64,000 nt of DNA from Epiperipatus broadwayi (taxonomy: Eukaryota > Onychophora > Udeonychophora > Euonychophora > Peripatidae), in NCBI GenBank assembly GCA_028023455.1, contig JAQFVV010012404.1, positions 14,001,421 to 14,065,420 on the forward strand. The letters run 5' to 3'. Shown one piece after another: positions 38,501 to 52,573 of the stretch. A model generated the notes under the pieces. That model ran no database searches. It was not told the DNA's origin and was given only the letters and a program-made list of their open reading frames with translations. Positions within the stretch are counted from its first letter, which is position 1. Every line of letters starts with the position of its first letter. Both the position numbers and the translations under genes were made by a program.

Positions 38501-39320
38501 GAACTTCTGAAAACATAATATACACAAATAATATTATTTTGAAATATAAATTTTATAGCAATCACATAGATTTTAATTAAAAGAAATAATAAGTGTTTTT
38601 TTATTTGTTAATTTTTATTATCTTCAATTATTGCGATAGAATAGATCTGATTATTTTTACGTATTATGGTGATAATGAAAATGATCAATCAGAGTTCTCT
38701 ATTGCTTAATTGTTCATCCTACTTATATATAATAATTATGAAAAGTGCAAATTCTTATAGCATTAAGCTGCTTTGCTGCATTTTTATTTGTAGTGCTATT
38801 ATACAAATGTTACTCATTTATCACAATTTTCACTCAGTAAATTGCTTTTTATTAATTTATTTCATTTTTATACAAACTTTGCTATAAAATAAAAATCAAT
38901 TTAAATAATGATAATGAATACACTTATAATAGTTTGCAAAAGTATATAAATGTTTTAAGTAATCTTACAATACAGGGTAATATTTAAAAATTAGATAGAT
39001 ATTATATATATTCATCAACTTTTTGCATTTAATATTTTAGTCTTTGTATGGGAAGAGTTTTCTAAAGAAATTGCTATAATAAGAGATAATTACTAAGTTC
39101 CAAAAAGGACAAAATATAAATGAACTTTTATTTGATTTTTTTTTTTAAAAAAATCCAATTTTTTTAAAAAGCTAATTTCTATTTTTGTTGTCTTCACATG
39201 AGTTTTATATTTGATCACATAATTTATGCTTTGAAAATGATGCATGACACTAACCATTCTATCTTATTATAATATGAACCAATTCATTCACAGAGATTTA
39301 GCTTTAAACTTATTTTCATA
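35586..39320. other. AT-rich non-coding DNA; weak protein-like patch at 35990-36262
   Basis: The minus strand of 35990-36262 has a 71-codon frame with SHWAYWKAEHCL and NEPILLKTQKEIGQHF, loosely like the C-terminal part of L1-type LINE pol proteins, but too short to call. The rest shows nothing recognisable. Confidence 0.35.
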
Positions 39321-40699
39321 CTTGGGTATTATTCCTGCAACTAGAAAAGATAGGATGACTTTTCACATGTGCGATAAAGGCGTAATCTTGCAAATGTTAA
39401 ATAAACCCAATTTTTTTTCTCATCAAAAAATATGTTTTTGAATGTGCACAAAACATGTTTTAAAACATGTCAATCAAACCTATTATATATGTGCATTTTT
39501 GGATATTTTTGCATTTGCTGATTCCAAAAGTTTATTGTTTACATTTTAACATTACTTGTTGTTATTGTGAATTTGTTTTATCATTTTTAATTTCAACTGT
39601 TATTTACTTGTGCAGTTTTATTTTGGTTTTTTTTTTTCAATTTCTTTTTTGCATTTTTTGAATCCAAAGTGCTGCAATTTACAGTCATGTTTCTAATAGA
39701 ATTAATATGTTGACTTTATTATTACTGCTGTTATTTCTTTTTTAATCTGATCAAAGTGCTATAATTTACAGTTATGTTTTTATTTACTAATTGAATTAAC
39801 ACATTGACTTTGTTATAATTACAGTTATTTCTCCAGTTAAAAGCCAACTGATCATAGTGCTGCAATTTACAGTTATTGTTCTTATTTTTCTAATTAAATT
39901 AATATGTTGACTTTCCTGCTCAAAGTTGCTGCAATTTAGATGTTTTTTTTCTTTACTAACTGAATAAATACATTGACTTTCTGCTGTTTTCTCTTTTTTT
40001 TTGGGGGGGGGGAGCATTGTCTGTTTAAAAAAAATGCCATTTGTTTATTCCAAAAGTTACATTGCTTGGCAAAATTCCATTTACAGCATGTACTGCACAA
40101 TCACATGCCCTACAACCATTTCAGAGGAGGAAGGGCAGGGAGTGGGATTTCTACTGATAATCACCATTTTGTATGCAAAAATTCCATTCCAAATTGAAGA
40201 TTTCAACTACACCATATGTTCAGACAGTAAATAGCCTCTGTGTGTATGTTTATTGTTTTGTTATGTGATTTTAAAAACTATTTGTACACATATTTTTTGT
40301 TTTTGTTGAAAATCAATAAATTGAATTTAGTGTGAAAGTGTCATCTGCATAAATGCATATTTCATAGAATATTTTCTTTTTTACTTATAGAAATATATAT
40401 TTGTATTGGACTATTTCCATGCAGAATCACGTATGGCTTCATTTTTACACATTTCTTGAAATTGATGGAATTAAGTGTATATCTCATATAATATTTATTT
40501 TTGTGTATTTTTCTAAAACTATTGTGTACTATCCTGCAACCAAGAAATGATAGGAGCGGAATTTCCAAATTCCATCAAAGTATTGCTAACTTTGTAATAT
40601 TTGATGTTGCCAAAATAACAAGATTAAAAAGTTAGCCGTGTATTGATACGAATGTGAAAAGTCCTCCTATCTTTCCTTGTTGCAGGAATAATACCCAAG
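39321..40699. mobile_element. TIR element flanked by TA, with internal minisatellite
   Basis: The left terminus (39321-39375) and right terminus (reverse complement of 40645-40699) share CTTGGGTATTATTCCTGCAAC perfectly for 21 bp and then stay similar through AAAGATAGGA and GACTTTTCACAT. TA lies directly outside both ends (39319-39320 and 40700-40701), as expected for the Tc1/mariner superfamily. A degraded second copy of the terminus lies inside near 40528-40560. There is no transposase frame, so it is non-autonomous. The short frames inside are not genes. Confidence 0.75.
39669..39990 (+). repeat. Minisatellite, four units of 70-100 bp
   Basis: Units start with GTGCTGCAATTTACAG or a close variant at 39669, 39755, 39857 and 39927, and end with AATTAATATGTTGACTTT-like sequence. 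They lie inside the TIR element. Confidence 0.8.
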
Positions 40700-43299
40700 T
40701 ACTCTTATTTTATTCTAGATTTATTATAACCTTTTATAAAGATAATAACAGATTGTTAATATTTTTGATTAATAGGTAAATGAAAAGGCAGTGATCGCGA
40801 AATATAGTTGCTCAAGAGGCATTCATAGATACAAGATTAATAAAATAAAAAGATAGATAAAAGTTGACTTAAAAATTTACTCATAGATAGTAATTTGCCT
40901 ACAATGGCAAGTTATTGAATAATAATAAAACTAAATAAATGCAAACAGATAATTGAATGAGAAATAAAAAAAAACGAAGCTATTTTTAAAGTTTATCAAT
41001 ATTTGTTAAATAATACAAAAACGGTTTGAGCATTAATATTTTTTTATATAAATTATATAAAAAAAAAAATAGATAACTCAATTTTGTAAAGTAAATACTT
41101 TTTTTTTTGCTTTAAATGACATTAATGAACAAGTTTTGAAATAATTGTATCGTCTCTTAAATTAAAACTCCATTATTTTTATAATTTTATCAAATATGTT
41201 TCTATTTATATCATAAAAGAGCATTGTAAGTTTAATAACATTTGCCATTATTTGATAAGTTGATAATATTTTAGCATTAATTGAATTTCAGCAACTAAGG
41301 AAATAATATTTCAATCCACAAACAAAATTTATGTTTTTTTTTATCAATTGGAAAACTTATATCTAAATTTTTTGCTGCTTATTATACTTACTTAAGAGTT
41401 ATAAAAAGCACTTTGTTTGTGAGTTCATCTCACTCAACATTGTTTATTTGTTACAGATTTTAAAATATTTCATATACATACATGTATATACACTTATTTT
41501 GTTTAAATTAAAACCCGTTTATCCTCCTTTCCCACTCAGCATGATGTTAAAAATTTGATTTTATTTTTTTGCTAGAAAAAGTTAATAGTAAATTATAAAT
41601 AATCAAAAAAAATAGATATATAAATATTAAAAGTTGTTTATTTTTCACATAGTTTATCAAGTGATTTTGATGTATTTATTTCACTTTTTAAATCAGTTTT
41701 TTAAAAATAGCAGTGTAGAGGTCTTTTATCTCAGCCAAAATGGATTATCTGCGAGATCATCGTTGGAAAAATTTTTGGACTTGTTATAAATGGTTGATGT
41801 AAAAAAAATACATCACTACATACTGTTCTTTAATTCACAGTTTTTGACTAATATTATTTTAAATATTGAAACCACTCATTAAATATATTTACATGCATAA
41901 CTACTAAGATAAACAAGTTATTCTGTGGTACCTCTTTATTGATATATATACAAAATTGATTACTTCTGTTATAAAGATTTTGCTTTCATTTGTAACATGT
42001 TTTCTAACTTTTTTAATCAATTCTATCTGTCTTCACAATTATAGCTAACAAAGGCAGAATTCTATCAATCATGGAAAATGCACTGATTATTTTAGCATAT
42101 TATCATATTACTTTAATTGTTGACCATTATTTAAGTAGCGATTTAAACCAATTACAATTTTTTATTAAGAAATTAACAAAAACTTCACATAATTGAAATT
42201 AGTAAGAATTGTTGAATGTCATCCATTCAATTCCTAAAAACATTATGTAAATAAATTTCCAGAGAACTTATCAAAATTAATTACATTCTCATATATCATA
42301 AAGTTAGATATAAATGATTGATGTTGATAGAAACTACAAAACATTTTTAATAACAATGTTTTATTCATTGAAGTGTTTTCATTAAGTAAAATAATAAAGC
42401 AGTGAATATATATACAAATTAACTTTCCAACAATTCTTCCATTCTTCTTGCATTTCTTACATCAAATCTTTAAAAAAAATCTACACTTCTCCTATGCACT
42501 TTTTCTCACAATGCTTTATTTAATCCCCTTACAATAATTTTAACTGCCTAACAGTTTTTGTCATAATTAAAAAAAACAAAAAAACAATTGCATTTCATTA
42601 TTTTCTTAGATAAAAACAAACATCAACTTCTTCATAAATATAAATGTAACATATATATTTGCTATTACTTATAAATATTTTAAATACATATTATAATCAT
42701 ATACATAAGAACTATTAAAAAATTTAAATAACATTTAACATATCTTTATACATACCATTCCTCACCTTCTTTTTTTCTTCTTATTATGTGTTGTTTCAAT
42801 TTATATTGTTACAATATTATAATAAATAATAAAAATCATATACAACAGCTATATAAATATATCAATAATAATTATACATAAAAGACTTTCTTAACACATG
42901 CTTTCATACCCCTTTTCAATGTTAATCATTTATTTTAATGTTGATCAATTATTGCAGACAGAATACCATCTAGTGTTCCATAATGGAAATAAAATAACAA
43001 CAAAAACAAATTAAATATTGGTAAAATTGAATAAAACCCCATATAGAGATCCACAATAACTTCACAGAATTGAGTATATAACATAACAACATACAGAATA
43101 TATAATACATACATTAGACAACTTTATATATATCATATAATTTTCCATTCATTTTTGATTGACCAAGTTACTAACTAATTTGATTGAAGTTTTGTAAATA
43201 TTCATACAATTATTTAAGTTATGTTTAATGTAATATGTTTCATATATTTGTTTTATATTTGAATCTTTAATATAATTTAAGGGTTTAATATTTTTGTAG
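40700..43299. other. AT-rich non-coding DNA, no feature recognised
   Basis: No reliable coding similarity seen. ACCATCTAGTG at 42969 resembles a short motif in the foldback elements. Confidence 0.5.
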
Positions 43300-43329
43300 C
43301 ATCCATTTTATGCCATATATTAAGTAATG

Positions 43330-43880
43330 AATGTATAAAGCAGATTTATCATCTTGTCTATTAATTGTCATTGTTATGTTTTTTGGCTCTTACTCCAATT
43401 ATTTCCTTGTATGACCATAGTAAATCATATTGCAAAAGTCATAGCTAATTTTTTATACAATTCCTTTTTTGTAATTTTTCTCTTAAATTATAATTACTTA
43501 TTAATTTATACAGACTTTTACTATTTATGCTTCTAATATTTATATGCTTATCAATATATTTTTTGCTTTTTATTAATATATTATAAATTTTGGGATACAA
43601 TGAAAGTTTGGTCCATTTCTTATTTGAACTATTGTTACTATCATCATAATCATTTTGCTTAAAAATATTATATACAATACATTTATTAGAATTAAAAATA
43701 TATTTTTAATAGTTTTAGGGTTATATCCAGTAAAAGTTTTTCATTAACTTGTTTTTGTATCTTCAAGTTTCTATTGTGACCATATCTTCCAAATTAACAC
43801 AGATTTCCATGGTAGGTTAATGGAAATAAATTTATCCATTTTAAAATACATAATATTCAGGTAAAATTAAAGCAAATTGA
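43330..43880 (-). pseudogene. Second Penelope-like remnant: linker and GIY-YIG domain
   Basis: Following the minus strand across frames gives FTGYNPKTIKNIF (about 43735), KWTKLSLYPKIYNIL, SINSKSLYKLISNYN (about 43525), FCNMIYYGHTRK (about 43430), then IGVRAKKHNND and DDKSALYIHYL (about 43345). IYYG.T.R...R...H is the GIY-YIG core as found in Penelope-like elements, and LYKLI.N fits the linker just before it. At least two frameshifts and several stops separate the pieces. It is clearly more decayed than the element at 25760-27027, and its RT domain was not recognised. Confidence 0.6.
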
Positions 43881-46800
43881 ATGTGTGCATTATTTACATT
43901 TTGCAATATAATAATTTTTAAGATACCACAGATTCTAAATCAGGTTAGCACAGGTTATTATGCTTTTGGATAGACAAACAAGGCTAGTTACAAATTTCTT
44001 CCAATGATATTTCCCTTCTTCTACTTAATTTTTAATGAAAAGGTTCCATATTGGTTTAGTGATGCTCAGTTTATTATTACTTTTAATTAAACACTATAAA
44101 TAAAATGACTGAAGAGAGAGAAATAAATATTAATATTTATTTGACTCTTATATTTTTCTCTCTTTTATGACTACCTGTATTAAACTATAAACATTCATAT
44201 TTTGATTTGAAATATTTGGAATTCTCATATTATCAATTAAAGAATATAATTCTTTTATAAGTTTACTAATTAACATTCTGAAAAAAGTGTGAGAAAAAAT
44301 AATTCTTTTCAATATATATAATCAATAAAAATATTATTTAATTTGTATTCAAATTTAATAAAAACCTTTTTTTAAAAAACGTCCTGTAAAGAGAACTATA
44401 GAGAATGTTTAATATATATATTGTGACCTTTTATTTAGGTCCCTGTAAGTAATAATCCAAAATTTTAAACCTTAATAATATATTTGGCATTAAAATTTTA
44501 ATGAGTGTTTTTCAATAAAGATTGTTTTGAAGGTACTGGGAAATTTGCTTGAGTGGAGATTAGATTTCAAACCCAGTCTAGGTGCTGACTAGACTAAAAT
44601 AATAATTTAAAAGTATTATTATTATTTGGTAGATAAATACATTGCTGTTTTATTGTTATTGAATAGCAATTGAAATAAATAAACAATTAAATCAAATTTA
44701 TAAATCTTGTAAAATCAATTATTATAGGAAATTACTTAAGCATATTTTTATGTAGTATATCTAAAGCTGTCTTGGATAATAATGGATAGTTATTAAAAAT
44801 GAAGCCAGAGGGGTAATACTAATTATGCATACCAAAATCATTGGCTAATTCTCTCCCAGAATGCATTATAATAAAAGCTATATATTATCTAACCTAATTG
44901 TAGGGGGGTGGACTAATTAAGAAAACAATAACTAAGTAACTACAGAATTCCAGTCTGATCTCAAATAAGGAAAAAAAAACTAAATATCAGAAAATTCTGA
45001 AATTTAATTCAAGGAAATTATAAGATCTTGATATCAAAAAATGCTGGAATAGAAAATCTCAAAAAAACCTTGCAGTCATTTAAACACCATTCTTCTATTG
45101 ATTGATAATTCTAAGAAGTTATATGGAAGGAGAGATGGAAACCCTATGCATCATAACTGTCTCACATAAATCTTCTTTCAAACTCAGGAAATTTCAAGAA
45201 GTAAGCTTTTACTTTTGTATTATTCATATATTTAAAATTTTCTCTTTAAAAATAATGCACGAATTATTTATAAGTGGACTAAAAAGTTGATAATGTTTAT
45301 ATTTTTGCGCCATTGGTAAATGTAGAGCAAAACAGATGTTCATTTGAAAATCATAATTGTAAGAAAATAAATTCAAAATAGTTTTAAAAAGAAATTTCAG
45401 AAGATATTAGAAATAAAATTAAAAGTCATTTTATATCATATAATGTTAATAAAGTTTAAACAAATAATTGCCTTTTATTCTCAATTCTCATCTGCCTATT
45501 TTCATCGTGCCAACTTTGTGTAATGTTAGAAAGTTAAATGATTACAGATTCATTAAAATGTTGAAAATGTCATAATGATAATTGAATAAATTCGTTCTAA
45601 TCATAAGAATCACATCATACTTTACCAATAAGAATAAAATTAAATAAATATCTACTTGTAAATTTTTATTAAGAAATATCGCCGTTATAATAATGTTTAC
45701 AATGTTGGAATATACTCCGGCTGCTTAAACATTGCTACACATATATGGATTGCCATGCTGAGAGGAATAAAATTCACAGAGTTTTAAAAGAAAAAGGAAA
45801 GATAAATATACTAAGTAATAAAATTCCACTAATTTTTCAAGGAAAAATTATCTTGATTTAAACGTAAATAAATGATTCTTGTTATACTTCATTTGAAACG
45901 CTTACAGAATAAATCAATAAAGATTTTAATAAGTTTGTTTTGAAGTTTGTTTTGAATTATCTAGAGCAAAGTAGATAAATTTATTTATTTTTTTGCAAAT
46001 CTGCTACAATTGGAAACATGAATGTTAATTGCCTGACTAATTATCGCTACGGAAAGAATTAAATAATTTCTGCTTTTGGATAAGTGTTGAATATTGTTCT
46101 ATTATACATTCAATAGGATAATGAAATATATATGCTTAATCTGGACTGACTGCTCATCATAATAACCATTTATATTATTCTAACTCACCAGGATAAATAA
46201 CTTGGAACAGAGTATAAAATTTAATGGATAAAAATGTTCTTTTATTTTCTTTATCATTGCTGTGTTATTACTTATGTAATGTGTTACTTGGAAATTTTGT
46301 TTTTAAAACATATGTGTTTTTCTGTGGCATGAAAGATATATATATTAAGTTCAAGAAAAAATGTGTAAAATATATATCTATTTTATGTATGTCTTTTTTT
46401 TAGTTAAGAGAAAACCAGAAAATATATATATTATTTATTTAGAGAGAGTGATAAAAAAAATATTTACTTCTCTCATAGTCTAAAACTAATTTTAAGGTAT
46501 ATTTTTAAAAAAAGGTAAATGTACAGACATTTTATCAAAAAAGATATACATTGGCATGACTGAATTATTTTCTGATATAAAAGAAAATTTGATATAAACC
46601 TTTTTCATTTTGTAATTTGCTATAGAAATGAATGTGTCCACTTTGAATACAAATACAGGTTTGATCTTTATTGTTTAAATCCATTGTGCTCTCTTTAATA
46701 AAAATATAGTTGTCATTCTAAAATGATTAATGATCATTGGACATAGGTATTTTGGTTTGGCTGTTGATCCATTAATGGTTTTACATTATAAAAGGGAATA

Positions 46801-49388
46801 TGTAGATTTTCACTGTTAGTGTTGGTATTGTTTTGTCTTGCTATGATATTGAGAATGACTAGTGACAGTTTTTAGTTAATAGGATGTTCCAATTGAATGG
46901 CATCCAATATATTAATATTTATATGGAGCATAGGCTGATGGAGTGTCACCTATGGCTAATTTCATGAGAGAAAAGATGGGTAGAATCTGAGTAGTAATTA
47001 ATGCTCATTAGTATAAATAATCCTAAAAAGAAAGGATATCTATGGTTTGAATTCTAGTCTTTTCATGGTGAGGCAAGGCCCACACATGTGCGTATACCCA
47101 TAGAAAGGTATAGAATCAGCTATATATTATTATACAACTGTCATGTTGTTTTTATAAAGTCTCCGTCTTAGTGTTAAATTCCTCATGAGAATATAGAAAT
47201 AGTTTTTTCCACCATGTATGGTGAAGTATAATAGGTCCAGATTATATAGCAAGTACAAAATAATATTAAATTTAGGAATACTCATCTAGCATAGTGTTTT
47301 CTTAATCAAAATAGTGTTTATGATGTTGTGGGATCATCATCAGTTGTTGACAGACGAAACCAAAATCTATTAATGATGGTAGAAAAATTTAAATGTAAAT
47401 GTAAGAGATGCACATTGGCAGAATGGATTCATTTTCATCAAATAATGATGTGACACCAGAATTGTAAGATCAGTTATGTATTCAAGGGTTGAGCTTGGGA
47501 CATAGGTAATGCTTAACAAGATCTATGTGTATTTGACTTTTAATGTCTGGTCTTCATTTAATACACTAAACTTATTCATTTCAAAGTTAAATAAGTTAGT
47601 AATTGCACAGAATATGATAATTGCCCTTCTCATATTCTGATAAAAGAAAGGGTTTTGGGAAAATGCAATATTTTTAAAATTTTGTCTGAATTCTAAATTT
47701 ATACTTGGTGCATATCCTAAAGTTCTAGGTATACTGCTAGTTATAGATTTAAGTGCTCATCAGCTTAAATAAGTTTTAGTATCTTATTTTTAAAAATATG
47801 CCAAAGAGTAACAAATGATATTTTGAATATTATTTTCTAAGCAGGCTGTATCCTTTGTTGAGTATATGGTCAAGGGAATAATAAGTATTTGTCCCATCCA
47901 TAAATTATTTGAATAGATTAGTTTTATTTCATGCCATATCTGTGAATTAAAAATTTGTACATATTGTAAATAAAGTTTGTTGTGTTTAAAATTTTATTTA
48001 GTTGCATATAGTATTATTGCTAATTACCATGTATATACACTATTATTGTTATTGCTATCAAACTATCAGAAGATTATAAATTGAAATCATCATCAACTAA
48101 TATAGTACTATTAACTATATTATGCTATATCATAATAAGTTTGGTAAGTCTTGTAATTTATTGGTACATCTAAGGCATTATCACACAATAATCAAAATGT
48201 TAATAACTTAGAGTACAGATTATTTTAAATAATAAGATTAAAAGATAAATATAATATTGATCTAATTGGTTTAGTTGAATACAGAACTATCATTCACTGA
48301 TCTTGATCACATGGTTTATAATTATTTAAGAAAAGGAATTTGGTAAGTTATTGATTTTAATTATTAAAAAGTCATTCCCAATCATAAATTTTAAAGTTTA
48401 TATTAGTTATAAAGTTTCTTTAGAACTGCTAAATATAATTCTTGATTTAAGTTAGATTGAGAGCTATTAGGTGCATTATGTTTGGGTAGTGGTAAAATCC
48501 CTCTTACTGACTCAAATATAGTTTATATAATGATTTTGAGTGTTTGAACCCTGAGAAGAATTAGTTGTTAAATTTCAAGATAAAATTTAAATTTGTAATG
48601 AAATTTATATTTAGTCAATTGTTATAGTTAGACTTAAAATAGATTATTTCACTGTTTTATGAAAGTCAATAAAGCTTTAAGATGCAAATTATTTTATTTT
48701 GGTATAAAATATATAGTTTGTTTTAACTTCATGATAGATATTCTGGTTGTGTCAAGCTTGAAATCCCTATTTTTATTTAGCTTATTTTTTTTTACCAGTT
48801 AATACCATATTAGTTTATAGTTTAAGATTTCAGTTTCCATCATTAACATTTTTCTTCAATTTCATCTTGATCGTTCTTTTAGTTATTCATTCTCATTTGA
48901 CATTAATTCATTATCATAATTGATTAATCATACATTAACTTTTATTCTTTTATCATCTTAACTATTCATTAATTCTTATTCTATCATCATCTTAATCATT
49001 CAGTATTCTCATATATCTTCATTCTTTTCTCTTCATGCTTAGACTCATTTCATTCCTCTATTTAATTATTATTTCTTGCTATCATCCATTTAGTCATCTA
49101 CATCATAATTTACTTATCATTTCATCTATAAGTTTAATTTCATAATCACTCCAGACATATAATTATTAGTTATATATTAATTTGCTGAATATCAAATTTA
49201 ACTCATCATATTTTGTTTGTGTGGATTTCAAAGCTGGTTTGACCAGAAGTTTTTATCTTATTAGTCGCCTTGTGATCTTCTTTAGATCGACAGTTTCATG
49301 CTAGTTTTATTCAATCCAGGAATCATTTCATTAGTTTTACATTTTTTTTTCTTCATGCTTATATTCTTGATTGTGAGAGTACGTTAGG
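43881..49388. other. AT-rich non-coding DNA, no gene recognised
   Basis: No coding similarity recognised. A repeat-like start after TA at 44412 resembles 19161. 48840-49160 is low-complexity T/C-rich sequence built from variants of CATTCTTATCAT. Confidence 0.5.
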
Positions 49389-49575
49389 TTCCATAAGAGA
49401 ATTTAATCACTAAAATGTATAGTATGATTCATTGATGACCAGCTAGATCAGGAAGCTAGGTTACAGTTGTGATTATGTTGACTAACATGAATGGCATGAT
49501 GATTAGCTGTAGCTAGGTTACAGTAGTGATTATGGTGCCTAAAACGTGTGATATGATTCATTTATAGTACAGTGG
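49389..49575 (+). repeat. Short tandem repeat, about three units of ~60 bp
   Basis: AGCTAGGTTACAGTTGTGAT and AGCTAGGTTACAGTAGTGAT start two units about 57 bp apart. A more diverged unit precedes them, sharing GTATGATTCATT with the last. Confidence 0.65.
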
Positions 49576-49588
49576 TCTTGGGAGAAGG

Positions 49589-49591
<3 letters not shown>

Positions 49592-49676
<85 letters not shown>
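49592..49676. repeat. (TA)n microsatellite
   Basis: About 42 uninterrupted TA units, directly after the short tandem repeat. Confidence 0.97.
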
Positions 49677-49680
<4 letters not shown>

Positions 49681-51800
49681 TTACTAATTTATAAAATGAA
49701 ATGATATTATTAAATTATAGTCAAAATTTGTAATTATTTGGAGTTATTTTTAAATTAAAATATCATTATAGGGATAAAAACAATCTAAATTGAAATAACA
49801 CTTTAAAACAATGGATTATTTAATAATGATATAATCATAGGTATGTGCAACAAAAAAGATATTACAAGTTAATAAAAAACTTATTAAGCCTTTATTATTA
49901 ATAATATAAAAATAGCATAACAGAAATTAAATATGTTAAATAAAATTAAATAAAATGATTATATTTCCATGTGTGCACATCATAATCATGGTTGTTCCAG
50001 TGAGAATTTAAGAAACTATTTTTTCTTATTTGAATTGGTTCATTACATATTGTTTTTGTGTGATGAACCATGCCTCTTTAATCTTACATTTTCTATTATG
50101 TATTTTCTTGTACACTATTTTAATAATACTAGGATCAAAACTGTATCCATATCTTTTTTGCAGTTGTAAAATATGGATGTATTAGTTTAATCAGTATTAG
50201 CTTTTTTTGTACATCAATATGTGTTGTTTTAATTTTATTTCCTTATTAGCTTAATTAATTTCATTTAACATGTTTAATATTTGTTTCATATATATATTGT
50301 AACACTTCTGTTACATAATACAGAATAACATAGTGTGGGTGCATATATATATATATATGAAATTGAAAGGAAAATTAGAAATAAATACAGATAAAAATTT
50401 TGTAGATATTTTTCTACATTTTCGAAAATAAAATAATCCTAGTAAAAGGTTAAATAATTTTGAATTTAAAATAAAATTTTATTATAAATTCAACATTTAA
50501 AAGAGTCTAAATAAATATTAATATTGTATTCTGATTTTGAAATTAAAAACAAGCATGTTTTATAATAAATTGTCTATTGATAGTTGTAAAAATTTATATT
50601 ATCTATTTTGAAATCTTTTAATTAATGTTTGTATACATTTCTCTATCTATTTGTTTAAAAAATATCTTTGTAGTTCATACTGGTGATAAAATTTCAAAAG
50701 TAGTTTTTAATTAAAAGTGACTTGAAAAGATTAAAAAGAAGAAAAGTTTTTTAATAAACATGTTTTTGTCACCTCAGCTGACTATATAAAGAGTTGATAA
50801 AAAGATTCATTTTTTAGTTTGGCTAGTAATTTTTTTGCAAGCAGTTGGCTATTGTATTTTTTTAAAAAAAAGAAGTTGGATAGAAGAATAATCCAGAATA
50901 ATCTAGATCAGGACAGAAACTACAATGAAGATATGACTGCAAGGAGGGAAAGTCAAAAAATTTTGCTCTATAGTTCACAATGGTGGAATTTGAATTAAAA
51001 TGGAGAAAAGAGTCAACTTCAAGTGTTTTGTAGCTACAAATATGTTCTAGAAAGCAGTTTGCTAGCTTGAAGTCAATTAAATCCTGGACAGAAAGGGGTT
51101 CACTGCAGTTACCTGAATTATACTTTTTCTAAATGTGACTATAAATCAATCTCACCAAGAGAAATCTCTCAGATAGCTAAAGAATTTATGCATATGCTGT
51201 TTCAACTATTGTAGATAAATGTATATACATGAAGCATAATTGGTGATTTATTTTAGTAATTCTTTAAAAGGGCATTTTAAACTATATATTTAAATTTGAA
51301 GACATTATATTTAATTAATTAACCTGTGATACTGATAGATATGTATAGAATGATATGATTTTATAATAATCATTTATGGAAGAGTGGGAACGAAACATTT
51401 AAAATCTGTGTTTTAAATTTAAAGAGGTTTTCAATTAATCAATCAACAATAATCCTGTCAAGACTGATGACATTTTTTTTAAAAGAAAAAAGAAAAACAG
51501 AGAAAAAAGTAGACTTATGTTTAATAGCTAATTCAAATTAATTTTTTTTCTATATACACACATATATGTGAATTTTATATTTTTTTCCAATGGAATTAAT
51601 TATGAAAGATATTTTTAATAATTTTATTCTTTTGTTAAGTTCAAATATGTTATATTAATAAATTAATAGATCATATGTCTGTGCAATTATGTATATGTGT
51701 TTTAAGTAAACCTAGAATTGGATATGTATATCATTAAAATATAACTTAAAATTTTTAATCGTGTATTTTTATTTTCTGACAATTCAAACATGTTCAGAAA
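49677..51800. other. AT-rich non-coding DNA, no feature recognised
   Basis: No coding similarity or clear repeat seen. Confidence 0.55.
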
Positions 51801-51871
51801 TTATTATATCACATATCTATGTGCGTATATATATATATATATATATGTATCAATGAATGTCAGGTAGACAC
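51801..51871 (+). repeat. Direct repeat, left copy (right copy 56432-56486)
   Basis: TTATTATATCACATATCTAT, GTGCGTATATATA and ATCAATGAATGTCAGGTAGA are shared with 56432-56486; the copies differ mainly in length of the TA tract. The pair brackets 4.6 kb that contains the RTE-like LINE, but lies well outside that element's own duplication. Confidence 0.85.
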
Positions 51872-52024
51872 TATAATGGATGGTACTCATCATCAACAGT
51901 CATAAGCTAACCAAGCCCAATGATGGTGTGCCAGATGTAATGGATGGATGACTCCACCTGGAATCGCACTTTCCCACACACCAGATGTAACAGGTGGGAA
52001 AATAATTTGTGGACTGTGATAATA

Positions 52025-52340
52025 TGCAGATATAGCAATCTGGAGACCATGACTTAATGTGCCCTAATTTATTTCCTCTGATGACACAGTCTGCAGAGAC
52101 CTACCAGGCTTGGAAGAGGAAAAAGTTGTATCTAACTACAGTCAGACTTTGAATCTTCATGTAGAATGCTAATGAAAACCTGATGAAATACTTAACCAAT
52201 GATTGCATGCACTTTAATCGACTAGCTCTATTCCTATTTAATAATATCAAATGCAATTTAGGTTAGTTAATCCACTTTCACCCCTTTTCTGATTCCGTTA
52301 TGCCCTAATATTCAAGCCCAGAGAGAATATTGCTTTTGAC
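52025..52340 (-). repeat. Dispersed repeat, minus-strand partner of 24220-24480
   Basis: On the minus strand it carries CTGGGCTTGAATATTAGG, TAACTAACCTAAATTGCA, CAATCATTGGTTAAGTATTT and CTGTAGTTAGATACAAC, aligned in the same order as the 24-kb copy. The 51872-52025 stretch beside it is also GC-richer and may belong to the same element. Confidence 0.55.
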
Positions 52341-52573
52341 TCCCTTAACAGGTATGAACAGATACACACAACAACGCCTGCACCTATATATAGGTTACAA
52401 CTAGCATTTATTATATTTGTTTTACTTTTAAACTTTTATATGATAAGAAAAATAGATGTGTGTGTGTGCATACCTAATTGTTTATAAACTATGAAATGTC
52501 AGGACAAATCAATAAACCAGAGACTGGAATAATATAAACTCTTAAACATTTATTAACAATAATAAACAACATA

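Noticed and set aside
42060-42110. Possible L1-type RT motif on the minus strand (KIISAFSMIDRILPLL)
   Set aside because: A single short match with stops around it and no neighbouring motifs; probably chance.
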